Assembly: GCA_964604565.1 (NCBI GenBank)
Contig: CAZRZN010000256.1
Span: forward strand, 1 to 6,150
Reading direction: 5' to 3'
Length of the DNA stretch: 6,150 nucleotides
Source: CAZRZN01 sp964604565
GTDB lineage: Bacteria; Pseudomonadota; Alphaproteobacteria; Rhodobacterales; Rhodobacteraceae
The position numbers and the translations under genes were made by a program. Below, piece by piece: positions 5,642 through 6,150 of this stretch; the first letter of the stretch is position 1, and the number at the start of each line of letters is the position of its first letter. Below the pieces are notes generated by a model, which saw only the letters and a list, made by a program, of their open reading frames with translations, had not been told where the DNA came from and ran no database searches.

Positions 5642-5647
5642 AGTATA
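5642..5647 (-). promoter_or_regulatory. -10 box candidate for the 162-residue hypothetical gene
   Basis: TATACT on the minus strand (plus 5642-5647) matches the sigma-70 -10 consensus at five of six positions and would place the start of transcription about 40 bases before the ATG at 5594. No good -35 hexamer lies 16-18 bases upstream; that space is taken by the dyad at 5650-5683. This suggests an activated or repressed promoter, or a chance match. Confidence 0.45.
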
Positions 5648-5649
5648 GC

Positions 5650-5683
5650 GCAATCCGGCCCGACAGGGGCGGCTTTTGATTGC
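5650..5683. repeat. Imperfect dyad abutting the -10 box
   Basis: GCAATC (5650-5655) and GATTGC (5678-5683) are exact reverse complements 22 bases apart, and inside them GCCC (5658-5661) and GGGC (5667-5670) form a second nested pair. The dyad begins two bases upstream of the TATACT box and covers the expected -35 position. It also lies 6 bases beyond the stop of the 56-codon frame, so an RNA hairpin between the two genes is an alternative. Confidence 0.45.
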
Positions 5684-5688
5684 CATAG

Positions 5689-5859
5689 TTAACGGCTGAC
5701 CACACCGCACTCGCGGATTTTCGCAATCGCACGGTAGGCTTGTCGGTGTGTAATGGCATGCTTTTTCTGGATAGCACTGCGACCGGCACCGAGCAGCATG
5801 TTGCCGCGGAAGGTTCCGGACGGTCCGGGCCGCAATGGTCCCAGGCCACTGACATCCAT
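5689..5859 (-). CDS. Possible small basic protein, 56 residues, with a helix-turn-helix-like C terminus
   Basis: A 56-codon frame starts at ATG 5859 behind GAGAGG (5867-5872) at a 7-base spacing, the same arrangement as the next gene downstream. The first half is Gly/Pro-rich (MDVSGLGPLRPGPSGTFRGN). The second half is basic and helical in character: residues 36-56 contain ITHRQAYRAIAKIRECGVV, whose pattern AIAKIRECGVVSR resembles the recognition helix plus turn of winged-helix DNA-binding proteins (compare the general form ALRRLEEAGLVSR). The protein ends exactly there, where a wing would normally follow, so it may be a minimal DNA-binding peptide, a remnant of a regulator, or unrelated. It lacks a signal peptide or membrane span. 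It lies 94 bases upstream of the 162-residue hypothetical gene on the same strand. I do not recognise the family, and the prediction rests on the ribosome binding site and composition. Confidence 0.5.
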   Translation of the reverse strand: MDVSGLGPLRPGPSGTFRGNMLLGAGRSAIQKKHAITHRQAYRAIAKIRECGVVSR

Positions 5860-6020
5860 GCTGGAACCTCTCGTGGCAGGGGCGCCTGCATTCAATGCGC
5901 CTGAAGTCACCCTTTGTGGACGCTGGCCCTGCCGCACGGATCGGGACAATCTTGCCCTCTGCCTGTCGACATGTGCCGTCTGAGGCGGCAAGCCTTTCGA
6001 TCATTGGATCGACATTCGCC
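5860..6020. other. Intergenic stretch with no clear content
   Basis: About 160 bases lie between the small ORF and the terminator of the right-edge gene. I see no convincing sigma-70 promoter for the small ORF. One short inverted repeat, TGCCG (5974-5978) with CGGCA (5986-5990), has no T-run. A minus-strand frame from ATG 6022 (MANVDPMIERLAAS...) begins inside the terminator's T-run and has no ribosome binding site. Confidence 0.4.
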
Positions 6021-6059
6021 ATAATAAAATCAACAGCCGCCGACCTGGGCGGCGACTGT
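6021..6059 (-). terminator. Rho-independent terminator of the right-edge minus-strand gene
   Basis: On the minus strand ACAGTCGCCG (6059-6050) pairs with CGGCGGCTGT (6042-6033) around a 7-base loop, ten pairs with one G-U. The T-rich sequence TGATTTTATTAT follows directly (6032-6021). It lies 37 bases past the stop of the gene at 6096-6149. Confidence 0.85.
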
Positions 6060-6095
6060 CTATCCATTTGGCCGTGCGGTTGTCGACGCTGCTAT

Positions 6096-6150
6096 TCAGC
6101 CCTTGTTCATTCTGTTTTCGATGAGGTCGTCGACGACGGAAGGGTCTGCG
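6096..6150 (-). CDS. C-terminal end of an unidentified protein (17 residues; 5' part outside window)
   Basis: The minus-strand frame entering from the right edge reads ADPSVVDDLIENRMNKG and stops at TGA (6096-6098). The frame is preferred over the other two because it gives a plausible helical C terminus and is followed at a short distance by a good intrinsic terminator on the same strand. Seventeen residues are too few to name the protein, and I do not recognise it. Confidence 0.6.
   Translation of the reverse strand, partial: ADPSVVDDLIENRMNKG

Noticed and set aside
5250..5648. Plus-strand 132-codon frame
   Set aside because: It is antisense to the hypothetical gene, which has the better start signal, and it shows no recognisable features.
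5633..6067. Minus-strand 144-codon frame across 5633-6067, whose first part from ATG 6022 (MANVDPMIERLAAS...) looks protein-like; possibly a frameshifted gene joined to the 56-residue frame
   Set aside because: The frame begins inside or before a strong terminator, has no ribosome binding site, and becomes Cys/Arg-rich after about 35 residues. A one-base frameshift linking it to the small ORF is possible but has no independent support.

Overview
The window reads as core chromosome of a GC-rich alphaproteobacterium, most likely a member of the Rhodobacteraceae (Roseobacter/Rhodobacter group). The basis is the wording of ClpX, the presence of a bacterial NDUFA12-type complex I subunit, an MCE-domain MlaD protein and a DUF2155 protein in one tight operon, and the gene order DUF2155 / aat / accC / accB. 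This assignment rests on recalled family features; no search was run. I see no transposase, integrase, tRNA, rRNA, CRISPR array or phage gene.

Layout. Plus strand: the last 193 codons of clpX (3-584) end at a strong intrinsic terminator (609-636). After an intergenic stretch with a spaced inverted repeat (777-810) comes a three-gene unit of an NDUFA12-family protein (832-1215), MlaD (1212-1664) and a secreted DUF2155 protein (1661-2029), joined by two ATGA stop/start overlaps. Minus strand, converging on it: accB (4719-4231), accC (4225-2873) and aat (2786-2145), which read as one acetyl-CoA carboxylase / Leu/Phe-tRNA-protein transferase operon. The accC-aat gap holds a small Arg-rich reading frame that ends in an ATGA overlap with aat, and a hairpin that buries the aat ribosome binding site. 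A 386-base stretch upstream of accB (4720-5105) has no convincing gene, only a weak promoter candidate.

Further upstream on the minus strand are a 162-residue unrecognised, low-complexity-tailed protein (5594-5106) with a very good ribosome binding site, a promoter-like -10 box and an imperfect dyad in front of it, and a possible 56-residue basic protein (5859-5689). At the right edge the last 17 codons of another minus-strand gene (6096-6149) run into an intrinsic terminator (6021-6059).

How the genes relate. AccB and AccC form the biotin-carrying and carboxylating half of acetyl-CoA carboxylase (first step of fatty acid synthesis). MlaD belongs to outer-membrane phospholipid transport, DUF2155 is an exported protein of unknown role, and NDUFA12 belongs to complex I. 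ClpX and Aat both belong to regulated proteolysis, although Aat substrates normally go through ClpS/ClpA. Most of the window is ordinary and well conserved. The least explained part is 4720-6020, and the most specific new observations are the accC-aat leader and the small genes at 5106-5859.
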